Source: Lepraria neglecta
Taxonomy: Eukaryota; Ascomycota; Lecanoromycetes; Lecanorales; Stereocaulaceae
Assembly: GCA_033220425.1 (NCBI GenBank)
Contig: CM065651.1
Coordinates: 1,550,001-1,614,000, forward strand
Direction of reading: 5' to 3'
Length of the DNA stretch: 64,000 nt
In this document: positions 33,967 to 47,237 of the stretch, one piece after another
How positions within the stretch are numbered: the stretch's first letter is position 1
Layout of the letters: every line of letters starts with the position of its first letter
Notes under the pieces: model-generated
What the model was told of the DNA's origin: nothing
Seen by the model: only the letters and a program-made list of their open reading frames with translations
The model's database searches: none
Translations under genes and position numbers: made by a program

Positions 33967-34970
33967 GGTCGCTGGCCGGCTGGTTGCGGTACTGAGGAGA
34001 GGTGGATGTTGGAAGGATGGTTGTTACGCAAGCTGATTCAGGGAGATGAAGGGAACGTCAGGCAAGCAATGGATGCAGGAAACGGCCCGCCAACAGATGC
34101 CGTATTCGAAAGTACAAAGACAGTGAGCCTGAAGAAAGTTGTCGTATATTCGTAGTTGGCTGGTTGGTTTGCGACGCTCGTATCAAAATTTTGGTAGTGA
34201 GCAACGAAAACCGAACCTAACGCTAGAGTTCTAGTTGACTTCCAAATTAGGGAGTCCAAATTCTTGGCAGATAAATGTAGCACCCCACGAAGTCCACTTT
34301 AGGTGATTCGTCATCACCAAATTAAAATTCAATGAGCGACCGGTACCCCTAACGAGGCCCCTAGAATAACCCGAGTGGGATCTCAAGGCAGCTCCCGGGG
34401 CAGCTTCGGGAAGGCTTTAGGGTCCTCATTGAACTTTATTTTGGCGATGACGAGGGCATTCAGGCCCCAGGGTGATCGAATCACTCTCAGCTTACCAAGC
34501 ACCATGTGTGTCTTCTGCGTCGGCCATCATGGCTTAACGTTAGGAGCTAGGCTCCTAGGACCTCTTGCTTCTCTCCTTCTCTCGGATCGACAGCCTCAAG
34601 AGACATGTCGACAAGCTCCACATTGAGCAGTCCTCCATGCCCGCAGCTTGCCGAATGTATGTCTTGCGACGCATCAATGGAGGATACTAAAGGTAATCAC
34701 TTCAAGAACCACGCAGCTACTGTGCACAATGTGTGGCTTTCGAGATGAGAGGTGTGCTCGACGGAGCTGCACTTTGCTCTCTAGCATCTCATCTTCTGGG
34801 CAGACATCAAGTGCGGAAAGAATAATGTACACACTAGAGGCATCTGCCTTATTATAAACAATCACAGTATCATTGATGATGAGCACGTTTTTGTGGACTC
34901 CTTCACTTCCCGTCGCTCCAAAACCACCCCTTGTTCCAAACTAAGGGCAAGACTTCACCTCACTGATTTT
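33967..34970. other. Intergenic, no gene supported
   Basis: This is the upstream region of the GDP-mannose transporter gene and further noncoding DNA. A minus-strand frame at 34674-34886 has no start context or domain. Confidence 0.4.
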
Positions 34971-35350
34971 CTACAAGTCGTCGATATCTGCCATTTCAGT
35001 CTTCTGTATCGTCATAATCTTCCATTTCGTAATCTTCATCCTCCACGCCTGACTGCTCATTTGAGGCTGCTGCGATAGTGCTTGTGCGGGGGTGAAACTT
35101 CCACAGCATGCATAGCCTCCAGATAGTCGTTGAATATTGCCTCGTTCATCCCCATTGTATGGGCTTTGGAGAATGCTGTGCAACTCAGAGTTGGCATTAA
35201 CCTCAGCCACACGCGTCTTGGCCGAACCAACGCGGGCGAAATTGTTGGTTAGTAACCACGCTTCGATCTCCTTCGAACTGGGTTTTCCTTGAATAGTGAG
35301 GCTGATGAGCTTACGTGCTTTGTCGTAGAAGTGCGAATTGCGAATTGCGC
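34971..35350 (-). pseudogene. Unidentified open-frame remnant
   Basis: One minus-strand frame stays open from about 35350 to 34971. It reads sensibly (FYDKARKLISLTIQGKPSSK, then VGSAKTRVAEVNANSELHSI and QRLSGGYACCGSFTPAQ) but lacks an ATG near its start, because a stop lies just upstream. It could be the 3' exon of a gene whose beginning is lost. No family was recognised. Confidence 0.3.
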
Positions 35351-35548
35351 GGGTTTTGGACAGCCTTGACTTTTAGCGAGAGAAGGTACGCCCACGTATT
35401 AAGAACCACATGGAGCCCACACGTGTTGCCCCGCTGGGAAGCAACAGTTGGCCAGTCTTCACTTTTAAATTTTAGCTAAGAATCGCCCATCTATCCTGAA
35501 TAACCAATGATATTTTTTGCTATCTTTCTCACAATGTCTCTTTAAGGT

Positions 35549-37122
35549 TCATATGCTGGTAGACTGTTCAGGATAGTCAGACGAACGTGTTTGCCTGATC
35601 TCTCCGCGACAATAAGTAGGAAGTGGCCGACTCTGCCCACCCATTTGTGTTGCAAAGCTTCCTCTGATTCTGCGGGATATCTGCTCTGGATAATTAGGCA
35701 ATGGCTTGGCATTGGCCTCGTTTATGGCGTTGGCTTTCTTGCGCTGCTCTTCCCGCTCTTCAAGGTCCAGATTGATGACTTCTGGCTCCGGTATGTCTTC
35801 GCTGTAAACTTCTGACCCGCAATTCCCGACCTCACTGAACAAGACAATTGGGATAAGAAAGCGGTCTGGCTCCGTGAGGCATACAGAGCTATGGCTAGGC
35901 TCAAATCGGGCCATTAGCTGGTAAACATCAGGTGCAACATTAAACATCACTCCTTATTGACCAATCCCAGATGCCAAAGCTGCAATGGCAAGACTGATAC
36001 TGTTTCCGTTAGAGGCGTCGTTATCTACCAAGTGATGACTGTCTCTAGCACCGTCGTCTATAAGTAATATTCGGAACATCCGTGTTGATCCTGAATCAGC
36101 GTCGCTCTCGCTGCTCTCAGAACTCGAGTCATCAAGATCATCTTCGTCAGAGCTTGACCAGTCAGATCCTTCTTCATTATTCAAGTCATCGCGCCAATTC
36201 TCTGCGGACTCTGCGTCAACTTTGAACTCCTCCTTTATCTGTTTCGGATATCGAGGGTGCGTCATCTTCATAAGCAATATGAAGTCACCTGAGTCCTGGT
36301 CTTTCTCGATGACATAGTGTTTATGAGCTTCGAAGTATCGTTTTGTGCCGGTAGGGGCAAGCGCGTTCAAAATTCCCTTGAAATATGCGATGATAAGATT
36401 TATCGTCGTCCGGACATCAGGTTCGGCCCTGTGGGCCAGCCCAGGCAAATGTAAGTCAAATAAGATCACCAGTCGGTGTACGATCAATAATTGGAATGGG
36501 ATAGAATGCCCACCAACGCCAGCTGCCTGGCATGGAGTACTGAAAATCGATTCGATTCAGGTAGCATGATTCCAGCCCTACCAATCCTCTCCAGTGAGTC
36601 GTAAAATAGATGATAGTCACAATAGTTGCTGGACCACTCAGCCAAGGAGATCTCTCGTCCAGATATAATATTTTCCAGACAGTCTGCGATATCTTCAATT
36701 ATCATCCCTTCAGTTCGCTTATCCGATGGTTCACCGTTCATCTTCCTCAAGGAGGCCCGATTCCAGGTCGTCGAACCGTAGATATCGCACATCTATTGGA
36801 CAGATATACCATGATCAACCTTCGTCTGGAAGGTTTCCCATCCACCAGTTTCCTCGTCAAACCAGGCCCAACAAATTTCAACGATAAGGCTGGGCCTAGA
36901 CTTATTCTACTGACAAACTCTAGATCTTGAACAATTAGATTTTTTCGACTTGTCTTGCCATAATTTCCGAGATGGACGATATTTGGGCTTGAGTGGGAAT
37001 CGGTCGGTCTCCATGTGCTTGCGAATCGTTGCGGTGAACTTCTCAAGCTCTTTCTTGGTCAACAGTCTTTGGGCTTGCCCTTCCTTCGCTGGCACTCTTA
37101 GAGTCCTTAGAATCTTGCTCAT
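35549..37122 (-). pseudogene. Uncharacterised protein with acidic linker, interrupted by nonsense codons
   Basis: The ATG at 37122 starts MSKILRTLRVPAKEGQAQRL, a basic N-terminus. After an unclear junction near 36900 the frame gives EICWAWFDEETGGWETFQTK. A TAG at about 36793 then interrupts before MCDIYGSTTWNRASLRKMNG. After another unclear junction near 36540 follow GGHSIPFQLLIVHRLVILFD and KRYFEAHKHYVIEKDQDSGD, and a Ser/Asp/Glu-rich stretch (36080-36170). A TAA at about 35951 then separates ASGIGQ from GVMFNVAPDVYQLMARFEPS in the same frame. Both stops could derive from Gln codons by C-to-T change. The family is unknown to me. I read it as a recently inactivated gene, though unrecognised introns might remove one of the stops. 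Confidence 0.5.
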
Positions 37123-38457
37123 TTGGTTTTTTTATGCTGGAGGATCAGCGATACCAAGGAAGAAACAAAAAGTCAAACATATCGCGATGATATCGCGTTT
37201 TTGCCACTGTGCACAAGCAACACGCGCTTCTGCATACCTCGGGTTGTTGAAGATTTTCAACGCAATTTTATGATCTCTCTTGTTGGGATCAAGCTAGCTG
37301 ACATACTCTGGTGGCCGAGTGGGAGGGGAAGAGTCCTCGAGATCATTAGCGTGGTCTATAATGGCTCGAGAGGAGAGAGATTTTGTACTTGAGTCAGTGT
37401 CACCTGAAGGCCTGGTGTATCAGTTACGGCACTGCTTTTGATTCAAGTCGAAAATTTCATCTCAACCATCTCAACACCGGCCACCCAAACAGCAGCTCTT
37501 GGCAGAGGTTAAGCGACTGGGTGTCTAGATCTGGAGCTGCAAGGATGCCACAGACTTACTGATGCACTCTGGGAGGTGATGAGTCCGAGTGGATGATGGA
37601 GTGTCCAGCAAAACGAAAGAAGGGTGGGCTTTTGGTGTCATGCGAATCGAGGTGTTGTGGTCGAGAAAATGCGTTGTGGCATATCGCGCTACAAGGAATG
37701 AGAATTTTATATCTCAAAACAGCTCAAATCCTCGAGATAAAGGCTTTGGTGTGCTTGATCGGTTGATTATGTGGCTATTTCGCTGAAGGTGATATCTACC
37801 TGGTCTTCGGCATTTGGGGCCGTCTTAAGGTAGCCTGATGTCTAACACAAGATGCGGTAGCTACCGGGAGTTACAAGACCCCAATGCTGCATCTGTAGGT
37901 AGAGCGGTGAAGTGGAAGCCACACACAAACAACAGTCAAGACATTTATGAATGTTGATAGAGACATGGGTAACCCACTACACATTGCATAAGAACAGCAG
38001 ATAGTGGCGGAATACTAGGCAGGCAGCGTACGTCGAAATATAGTTTCTAGAAGATCTTGTAAACGATCGCATTCATAGTCTACAGCGATATTATCTTCCG
38101 GTGGGTAGCAGTAAGATTGTTGCAATGTATGAACAAAGAAAGTACCTTTCTTGTAACAAAACGTCAGCTGGCATGTCTTAGAGCGACGTGAGAGTAAGAA
38201 TTTAACAAGTATTTAATTATGATCATACTCCTTCAACTCGGTCCTTCCAAGACTGCTTCTTCACCCTCAACCGAATACCCCAAGCGTAAACTCACAGGCA
38301 GAGCCGCAGAGATCATGCAAGGTTCCCCAATAGTGCAGCTTGGTTACTAGAATAGAGGCGCGAATATTGTTTCCAACATCGAGCTCGTCTTTAGTGGAGA
38401 TGTGAAAACAATCTTTTCAAGTGGTTTCAAGGTTTGATATCAGGTAGAGTGATTCAT
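37123..38457. other. Intergenic, about 1.3 kb
   Basis: No gene was recognised on either strand; frames reach at most about 100 codons without features. Confidence 0.5.
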
Positions 38458-40292
<1,835 letters not shown>

Positions 40293-40626
40293 TTTTGCGT
40301 GGTAGAAATTTGTAGGATTTGTGCGTACTCGAAGTTGAAGCTTGAGAGTTTGTCTCGGGACGCGAGTGCTTAACCGTGGCAGATCTACTCTTTTCACCCA
40401 TTTCGCGCGACCGTAGGGCAGCGCTTTCTTGGCATCACTTTTCGAGAGCCGCTTGGATGCGCTCCCTCTACTTGTGCTCTAGGCGCGTGTGTTAAGCATT
40501 TTAACGACATCGTTTGACCAAGATGCGTTGCTAACACTGCCAGTTCGCGTAATGGTTTGAGAAATCCCTCCAATCAACCCTGAGAAGCCTTTATTCCTCA
40601 CGTCGAAAAGCTCCCCGCTTCCCAAG
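40293..40626. promoter_or_regulatory. Divergent promoter region between the LYS1-like and PLP1-like genes
   Basis: This 334-bp spacer holds both 5' regions. No defined site was recognised. Confidence 0.45.
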
Positions 40627-41223
40627 ATGTCCGCCTCAGACGACGAAGACGCGCTCCTCGAATCTCTCGAAAACGAGACTGAGAACGATCCCTCTTTGGC
40701 CCACCTCCGCGAAGCCCGCATCCAGGCCCTAGCCACCGAGCTCGCCCGCGCCAAAGCCCAGAGAAACGAAGGCTATGGTACTTACAACCAAATAAAAGAT
40801 GAGAAGAACTTGATGGAAATTACTACCTCCACGAAAAATTGCATAGTCCATTTCTACAAGCCGGACTTCAATCGCTGCAGAATCATGGATGGCCATCTCG
40901 ATACCTTGGCCGGTGTGAATTTGGAGGCGAGATTTCTGAGGATCGATGTTGAGCATGCACCCTTCCTTGTTACAAAGCTGGGGGTGAAGGTGCTACCCTG
41001 TGTGATTGCGTTCGTCGGGGGTGTGAGTGTGGATCGGGTGGTGGGGTTTGAGGGATTGGGGTTCAATCCTGATAATTTTGAGACTGGAGAGCTGGAGAAG
41101 AGATTGGTTGGTGCTGGGGTTTTGGAGGGGATGAAGGGTGTGGATGGAAGGATCAAGAGGCCAGTAAGAGAAGAGGAGAGAGAGGAACAGGGAGGGGAGG
41201 ATGATGACGACGAGTGGGATTGA
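40627..41223 (+). CDS. PLP1: Phosducin-like thioredoxin-fold protein, PLP1/TXNDC9 type, 198 aa
   Basis: This single-exon gene begins at ATG 40627 with an acidic N-terminal helix (MSASDDEDALLESLENETEN), then LREARIQALATELARAKAQR. It continues into a thioredoxin-like fold from about residue 65 (NCIVHFYKPDFNRCRIMDGH, FLRIDVEHAPFLVTKLGVKV, LPCVIAFVGGVSVDRVVGFE). The redox CxxC is absent (a lone Cys in FNRCRIMD), as expected for this family. Relatives act as co-chaperones with the CCT chaperonin in folding tubulin and actin. The C-terminus is highly acidic (EDDDDEWD). Confidence 0.9.
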   Translation: MSASDDEDALLESLENETENDPSLAHLREARIQALATELARAKAQRNEGYGTYNQIKDEKNLMEITTSTKNCIVHFYKPDFNRCRIMDGHLDTLAGVNLEARFLRIDVEHAPFLVTKLGVKVLPCVIAFVGGVSVDRVVGFEGLGFNPDNFETGELEKRLVGAGVLEGMKGVDGRIKRPVREEEREEQGGEDDDDEWD

Positions 41224-41904
41224 GGACTTGAGAAGCGAGATGACAATTGCCAGAGGGAAGGACGGGCCTTTAACAGGCTACGTGCGGCCCAACACAAGGC
41301 CATGATGACAGGAGCAGTCCGGCAAGAAAGGCGCGGCCTTTGAGTAATCGCTCAGCTCCCACGATAAAGATGCCCAGGATCCCAAGAATCTCAAGATAGG
41401 CGAAAACGGGTCAATTGTCCGCAAAGGCTATGCCAGTCGAGGTTATTGCGCAGTTGGCTTGGATGGTGTGTGGATGAGAGGAGATTGTCGCTATGTAGGA
41501 ACTCAAGCAAAACGAATCCAAGTCGCAGGACTGCATATCATACTGTAACTGAATTTTACTGTATTGGGTATGCTACTACATCTTTCAAGACAAACTCAAG
41601 CTCTTCTGTCCTTGAGCAAACATCCACAATACCTCTCACCCAATCGTGTCATCCATCACCAGCTTAAAAATCGTGTGTACGTAATAATACTAAAAGAAAA
41701 TCATGCTCAAGCTTCGATTAAACCTCCAGCCCTGGACTCGGCCAGGTCGGGCTTCATGCAAAACGCCAGGAATGCTCGACATTTGCCTATTGCGAGATGT
41801 TGCGCGCCAATGATACAGAAGGTGCCGCCGGTTACTGACAAGGCTTTTGTTGCTGCGTCTGAGGATGCGGATATGCGAAACGGTGTGTTATGGCTGTCAG
41901 GGGC
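41224..41904. other. Convergent 3' region
   Basis: No gene was recognised between the PLP1-like and SMI1-like genes. A 223-codon plus frame from 41564 overlaps SMI1 and is a shadow. Confidence 0.45.
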
Positions 41905-43617
41905 TCAAATTTCCACGCTCTTCATATCGTCTACACCGTCGACCCCTAAGCCCGTTGTCATTGGCTTGGCGTGGTTCCGGCCGTTTGTTGCATCCTTCAG
42001 CATCCCTGGCATATCCGCTTCCATCACTTTACCCAAAGGCTCTTGCCTATGGCCGTCATTGGGCCCTGTAGGGCTTCCAACCTCGACCAGATTGCCGTCT
42101 CGTTCACTAGCTGCCGAATTCTGTGCATATGCGTCCCGGTTGGCATCACCACCAGTGTGCACTTTGGGGTTTAGATTTTCTTCAAAGACTTGTGCAAGAG
42201 GGCTGGGTTTTCCAATAGCGCCACGAGGACTCTGAGTGCTCGTTGGTCCACGAGTTGAAAACCTTTGCGGCGAACGGCCTCTTTCCTCGGTTGGACTACC
42301 ATACGGTGACCCAGATTTTGAGTGTGGATGACCGTGAGTATTGACACCCGGACCAGGACCTGGCCTTCTTCGAGGACCTTTTCGACCGTACTTCTGATCC
42401 GCTCTCCAGCGCAGGATGTCAAGATATGCTGGCTCAACGTTCGTAGTCTTAAACTCTCGTAGTTTCAGCTCTTGCGTCTCCTCATCTACAAAGACTTTTT
42501 CACTGCCCATGTCGTCCGCAACCGCTGCAAGGAAGGCAGCCCAAGAGCGGGCGACAACATATTTGCAATCGTAATCACGACCAAATATGATGATTTGGCC
42601 CCACTTCCCTACTGGACCAGGCGCAAGGTCGACCGCTAGATTGTTTCCTCCCCAGTCGCGTGCAAGAGGTATCCACCCGGGATGTGCATATGCTTTTTGG
42701 ATGGCTCTTGAAGGCTGCGAGTCTTGGCGATCAAGTAGCTCCTGTCTCCAGAGAGGATTGGCAGCTTGCTGTGCGATTGGTTGCGAGGAGGAAGATGCGG
42801 TACCGAAGGCTTTGGGAGGGAGTTGAGTCTGAATATTCGGCGGACTTGTGAGATATTCCTCGTTTACTGTCCTCCAATTTTTCCATTCTTGAACGATTTC
42901 CTCGCAATCGAGAAGCATACAGCCGAAAATGATCCCGGTAGGCCTACCGCCTCTCTCTTGTCCGTCGTGGACTTGAAGAGACTCGCGAACTTCCATCGGT
43001 AATGAGCAGTCTAATTCGTGTTCTAATTCGTTGACGTCATTCTGAGTGCATCCTTCGGATAGTTGATCAAACAGTTCTTCGTAGTTATCCTCGACCCAGC
43101 GGTCGATCTTCTTCCACGAATGAGAGACTGGAGGAGGCGGAGGAAGGCCTTCCTGAAAGCTTTGCATTTGAATTTCGCCGGGTGTTATTGTATTAAAGGG
43201 GTTGTGTTCGTTAGATTGTTTCCGTTGCATAGCTAAGTTTGACCGCATGCCTGGCGAGTAGGGGGATGTAGGTGACTGTAGAGGACCGGCCCCAGGAGTG
43301 CCCGGCGCGCCTGCGTTGCCGTTTTGTAGACCTGGTGTGAATTGCCCCGATGTATCTTCGCCATAAGGAGAACTGAGGTCGGCACGAGAGTCAATAGCGC
43401 TTGTTGCTATTGAAGTAAGAGGGGCGTGGCGACTTTGATTGAGAGGCATATGTTGCCCTGTTCGGTAAGGAGAATCGTGGGAGGCATGGCGGTCACTGGA
43501 GGTCATTGTATGCCAGAAAGAGCGGAACACTGCCCCGAATCTGTAAGGAGCATAGGTCAGTAAAGGGTCACTGCAAAATGAGGGGTCGTAGAGGCGGAGA
43601 GGGACTGACGAAGGCAT
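41905..43617 (-). CDS. SMI1: KNR4/SMI1-like cell-wall synthesis regulator, 547 aa
   Basis: The exons are an 8-nt first coding exon (43610-43617, ATGCCTTC) and 41905-43540. Reading through the intron is also open, but splicing gives MPSFGAVFRSFWHTMTSSDR, the usual start of this family in filamentous fungi. The SMI1/KNR4 domain spans about residues 120-340: SWKKIDRWVEDNYEELFDQL, ELEHELDCSLPMEVRESLQV, GGRPTGIIFGCMLLDCEEIV, and HPGWIPLARDWGGNNLAVDL with KWGQIIIFGRDYDCKYVVA. Flanks are low-complexity Ser/Pro/Gly. Yeast Smi1/Knr4 links the cell-integrity pathway to glucan synthesis, and a similar role is likely here. Confidence 0.93.
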   Translation of the reverse strand: MPSSVPLRLYDPSFCSDPLLTYAPYRFGAVFRSFWHTMTSSDRHASHDSPYRTGQHMPLNQSRHAPLTSIATSAIDSRADLSSPYGEDTSGQFTPGLQNGNAGAPGTPGAGPLQSPTSPYSPGMRSNLAMQRKQSNEHNPFNTITPGEIQMQSFQEGLPPPPPVSHSWKKIDRWVEDNYEELFDQLSEGCTQNDVNELEHELDCSLPMEVRESLQVHDGQERGGRPTGIIFGCMLLDCEEIVQEWKNWRTVNEEYLTSPPNIQTQLPPKAFGTASSSSQPIAQQAANPLWRQELLDRQDSQPSRAIQKAYAHPGWIPLARDWGGNNLAVDLAPGPVGKWGQIIIFGRDYDCKYVVARSWAAFLAAVADDMGSEKVFVDEETQELKLREFKTTNVEPAYLDILRWRADQKYGRKGPRRRPGPGPGVNTHGHPHSKSGSPYGSPTEERGRSPQRFSTRGPTSTQSPRGAIGKPSPLAQVFEENLNPKVHTGGDANRDAYAQNSAASERDGNLVEVGSPTGPNDGHRQEPLGKVMEADMPGMLKDATNGRNHAKPMTTGLGVDGVDDMKSVEI

Positions 43618-45225
43618 GGTGGGCGGGATTCGTTTGTTGTCGCAGGCCACGGGGTTGGCATCAGTTGAAACGCATGTCAAAGAGAATAGATGTTGATGGG
43701 TAATTTAGGTTGGCAGAGCGTGATCATGAGGTTGATTGATGATGTGCCTTAACTTTGGGCTAGAAAGCAAACATTTGATTTGAGATGCATATGAATTAAA
43801 CGCATCATAAAAGGAGTTTGGTGTTCCGGATAATTACAGGGCTGTTTTCGTTGCTAGCCCCTCTGTCTCTTGCCAATTTTAGATAAACACCAATCCCGAC
43901 GCGCTAAATGGCTGAAAGGTTCGGCAAGACTTGGCCCCCCTTAGCAACAACGCGAACGCAACATCTCCCTCTAACGTATCATATACACATACTGCCTCAT
44001 TCCCCTTCATGCTTGATTGAAGGCGTCGACAAGCAGAGCTGACATACTGCTGTCTAGCTACAGTCATGCGCGCACCTCGTTCTTCTACAGCTACAATTCT
44101 ACATGCTTTTGCCCCTTGGCAACATCCGCCACAGATCCTGCAGATCTTGACGATCAGGCCTCACAACGGCCACAAATACGAGATGCATTCTGATCTTCAT
44201 TGTCCATCGGATGTGTTCACTGAAGCAGAAAAACGCCTGCTCAAGTCTTGATCATCGTTGCAATTGACGAGGGTAAAGGCTCTAGACCCTTCCACGTGTG
44301 TTTACCGGTTGCTCGTTCACCGACGAACGATTACGAATCCTCGGGTACTGGAGTAGATATTGTCATGTTCAACACTCAATCATGTATGCACTTCCAGCTC
44401 AAGTGCTAAACGGGATCGCGTCTTGTTGCTCAGCTACTTACGGTTGCGACCCGCTTTGCTTTCGAATTCAAGTATGAATGTGCTTGTTCCTTGCGTGGAT
44501 TTTATCGGTGTCAGCGTATGCTCACTGCTACTACTACTGAACATTTCCGGCACTTGCTGCTCAGTCAGCTTTGGTTTCACATGAATGGCACTCTGCCAAT
44601 GAAAAGAAATGTTCTTTGCTCTGCTTAAGTTGCCCTACTATCAGGCATCTGGACATTCCTTAATCAAAGAATCCCCTAACTTCGTAACCAAAATCATCGA
44701 TTTCAGCGTGCTCCCAGCTCTAGTGCTAGTGAACGCTCTTCCGCTTGCTGCTCAATCTTGATATTGGAACACGCCCGGCTCAGGTGCGTGAAGTCTACAC
44801 GGGGCGACTCTGGAAACAAAAGGGGTGCGGTGGGACGTGTATTCGAGCGTCTTTGAGCCCAGGAAGTCATGACCCTGAGGCGCCAGGAGCCTAGGACTTC
44901 GGGACTTTAGGAGTCAAGGAGCCTGCTGATCCAGGTGCTTGACACAAGACGAGCTTATGATGAGAAACCTTCAGGATGGGACGAGCATGAGGAAAGCCAA
45001 GCCTAGCACGAAAGGCGTCTTACAAATGTCAAATTATGATCCTTGAAGCCTAAGACGTGACATATCTGGGATAATAGGAGCTCGGTAAGTCAATAGCCTG
45101 AGAGAAGACAAGCTTGAAGTAAGATGAATGCAGGATGTCAGCAACTGATATTCCCCGTGTTCTGCTTAGGTCAACACAATTGCAACGCTCTTTCAACTCG
45201 AGATGATAAGATTCCAGTCGTTCGA
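43618..45225. other. Intergenic, 1.6 kb, partly repetitive
   Basis: This is the promoter region of the SMI1-like gene, then noncoding DNA. From about 44380, short recurring pieces such as TTCCAGCTC and GCTTGCTGCTCA resemble the tandem array that begins at 45226, suggesting that an older, more decayed part of it extends here. Confidence 0.4.
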
Positions 45226-45670
45226 TGGGATGTTTTCCCGCAAGAACGTGCTACTTCCAGCTCTGCTCTCCGCCATCTTTGTCGTTGTGGGATGTTTCCC
45301 GCAAGAACTTGCTTCTCTCAACTCTATACCTCTCGTATGTCCGCCGTCTGATGGAAGGTTTCCCGCAAAAACACGTTTCCTCAAGCTCGAATGCATGCAA
45401 ATATTGTTGCATTGCTACTCAAAAGCTAATGCATGTCCAGCTCCACCGCTAAATACTCTGACTACCCTCCAACTCAATAATCCCAATAGGTTGACATATC
45501 AAACTTGTAAGCTATTGAGAATCGCATACATACATGGGTAACAACCCCGATAGGTTGACACATCGAACTCCCAAGCTATTAAAGAACCGCACACAAGCAT
45601 GAAAATAATCCCGACAAATTAACACAATCGAACTCGCAAGCTATAAGAGTTGCACGCAAGCATGGGATAT
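45226..45670. repeat. Decayed tandem array with a period of about 62-63 bp
   Basis: Three units begin at 45226, 45288 and 45351, each carrying a TTTCCCGCAAGAAC-like core. Three further units begin at about 45478, 45542 and 45604, each carrying TAGGTTGACA...TCGAACT...AAGCTAT. Spacing is 62-63 bp in both groups. The units differ at many bases, so the array is old. No coding function is apparent. Confidence 0.75.
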
Positions 45671-45685
45671 TTCCCAGTGTTTTCC

Positions 45686-46413
45686 TCAATAATAGCGCCC
45701 TCGCGAGCGACGTCCTCGGCTATTGTAGTCGCTGGGACCCTCAACCCCACTACCATAGCCACTGTCATATCCATCGTAAGTGACCTTCCCATACTGGCGT
45801 TGGTTTCGTGCAACGGCCTTCTTGTGCTCCCTACTAGCGGTTTTGTAATGTCCGATGGCTTGATCTGCGCCGACGCGGTGGCCATTACTTCCTTCCGCAC
45901 CCTTCCACGAGGTTGGGTTCCGGAGGTCGAACGAGGTTCGTTTGCAAGTGACCCTATGGGATGTCAGTATTGGTGGGCGAGGGACCGATGGTGGGCAACT
46001 TACTCCTGAGCATCCTCTGTCCATTGTCTGCTCATCCCAGGTAGATGCTGGCCATACTGGTCGGCGTGGTAATCTGCCATGTAAGGCATCTTCTACTTGC
46101 GGGCGCTGTCCTCCAGATCCTTGTACTCTTTGTGTTCATCGATCATCGTTTGTGTCCAAGTTGAGGGATTCCATTTACAGTATTCCTCATTGAATGGAGG
46201 GCCCTCATACTCTCTAGTGCGCTTGTTGAACCTCGCTTTTCTGTCAGGCGCATTGCCAGCGGATCTTGAACGGTTATAACTGTCGGTATAGCGGAAGTTA
46301 AGGGCAGCGTCGTAGCTACCCGCTTCTGAGAAACCATGACCGTCATAGCTGGTGTATCGCTCTAAACAGTTCGGGTCTGGGTAAGGGTAGTCGTCGGAGG
46401 GGTAATAAGACAT
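45686..46413 (-). CDS. Uncharacterised Tyr/Arg/Ser-rich protein
   Basis: The ATG at 46413 opens MSYYPSDDYPYPDPNCLERY, an aromatic and charged sequence. A TAG at 46093-46095 follows SARK, yet the same frame continues sensibly as MADYHADQYGQHLPGMSRQW up to a GTAAGT donor. After an intron to about 45952 it resumes as VTCKRTSFDLRNPTSWKGAE and ends in a basic Gly/Arg/Tyr tail (SRGRRSRGRYY). Either an intron from the GTAGAAG at 46097 to an AG at about 46031 removes the stop, or the TAG is a real nonsense mutation (CAG to TAG). The composition suggests a disordered, possibly RNA-associated protein. No family was recognised. Confidence 0.5.
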
Positions 46414-47237
46414 GGTGGGTTACCGCGCCTTTGGAGGCTTGACCGATGGTTTCCTGCTTGTTTGGATGATTGTGGGGGGGTTGGAGGTGGAAGAATTCAA
46501 GAAGCTGGGATGCGGTTTATACTGCATGCCGAGAAGGAGGGTAACAAGAGAACCCGCCGTGGCCAGAGCAAGGTCATCTGCCTTCTGAAAGGAAGAGATG
46601 CAATATCGGTGACTTGATAATGGCCGTCATTGGCGGATTCTGCCCTTTACACAAGGCTCATTTTTCACGCGCAGTCGAACATAGCGATGACTCCATAAAG
46701 AAAATACCTCCTGGTACAGCACAAGACATCAAGACTCGTCACATGTATAGCAAATATAGCAAGGAGGACTACTAATACCACGTAAGCTTCTACAGGTCCT
46801 CCGGCTCCCAGATCTCAGTGAACTTTGGCTCATCACGCTGAAACTTTGAATCTTCTGACCATTTTTTGGGCGGCATGTTAGTGGTTCAAAGCGGCTACGT
46901 CCAGCGCTAAAATCTTGGCATTTGACTCATGGTGTAACGAGAACTTCTTCATATTCTCCGTCCTTCTCGTAAAAACATCTTAGATCAATACACTTCTCAT
47001 CACTCAGTAAGTGTCCTCATCTTGTGCAAATCCTGACTTCCTCAAAGCGCACTTGGACACACTACAAGAGAACAGAGAAAGGTCCTCCTCATAGTACGAA
47101 CAATTGAAAATACGAGAAAAGATCTTAGTAGGGCTTCAACATGGTAAAGACGCCTCTGAACACTTCATAGGCCGGGACTGACGGTTTGAAGGGCCCAAAA
47201 ACAACAGACAGCCTATCTGGACGAGATCCCTGTCGAG
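46414..47237. promoter_or_regulatory. Divergent upstream region
   Basis: This spacer lies between the Tyr/Arg-rich gene and the F-box-like paralogue. An ATG followed by a GTAAAG donor at 47141 could be a tiny first exon of the latter, because the frame just upstream of 47238 (AYLDEIPVE) resembles the paralogue's start. Confidence 0.4.
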
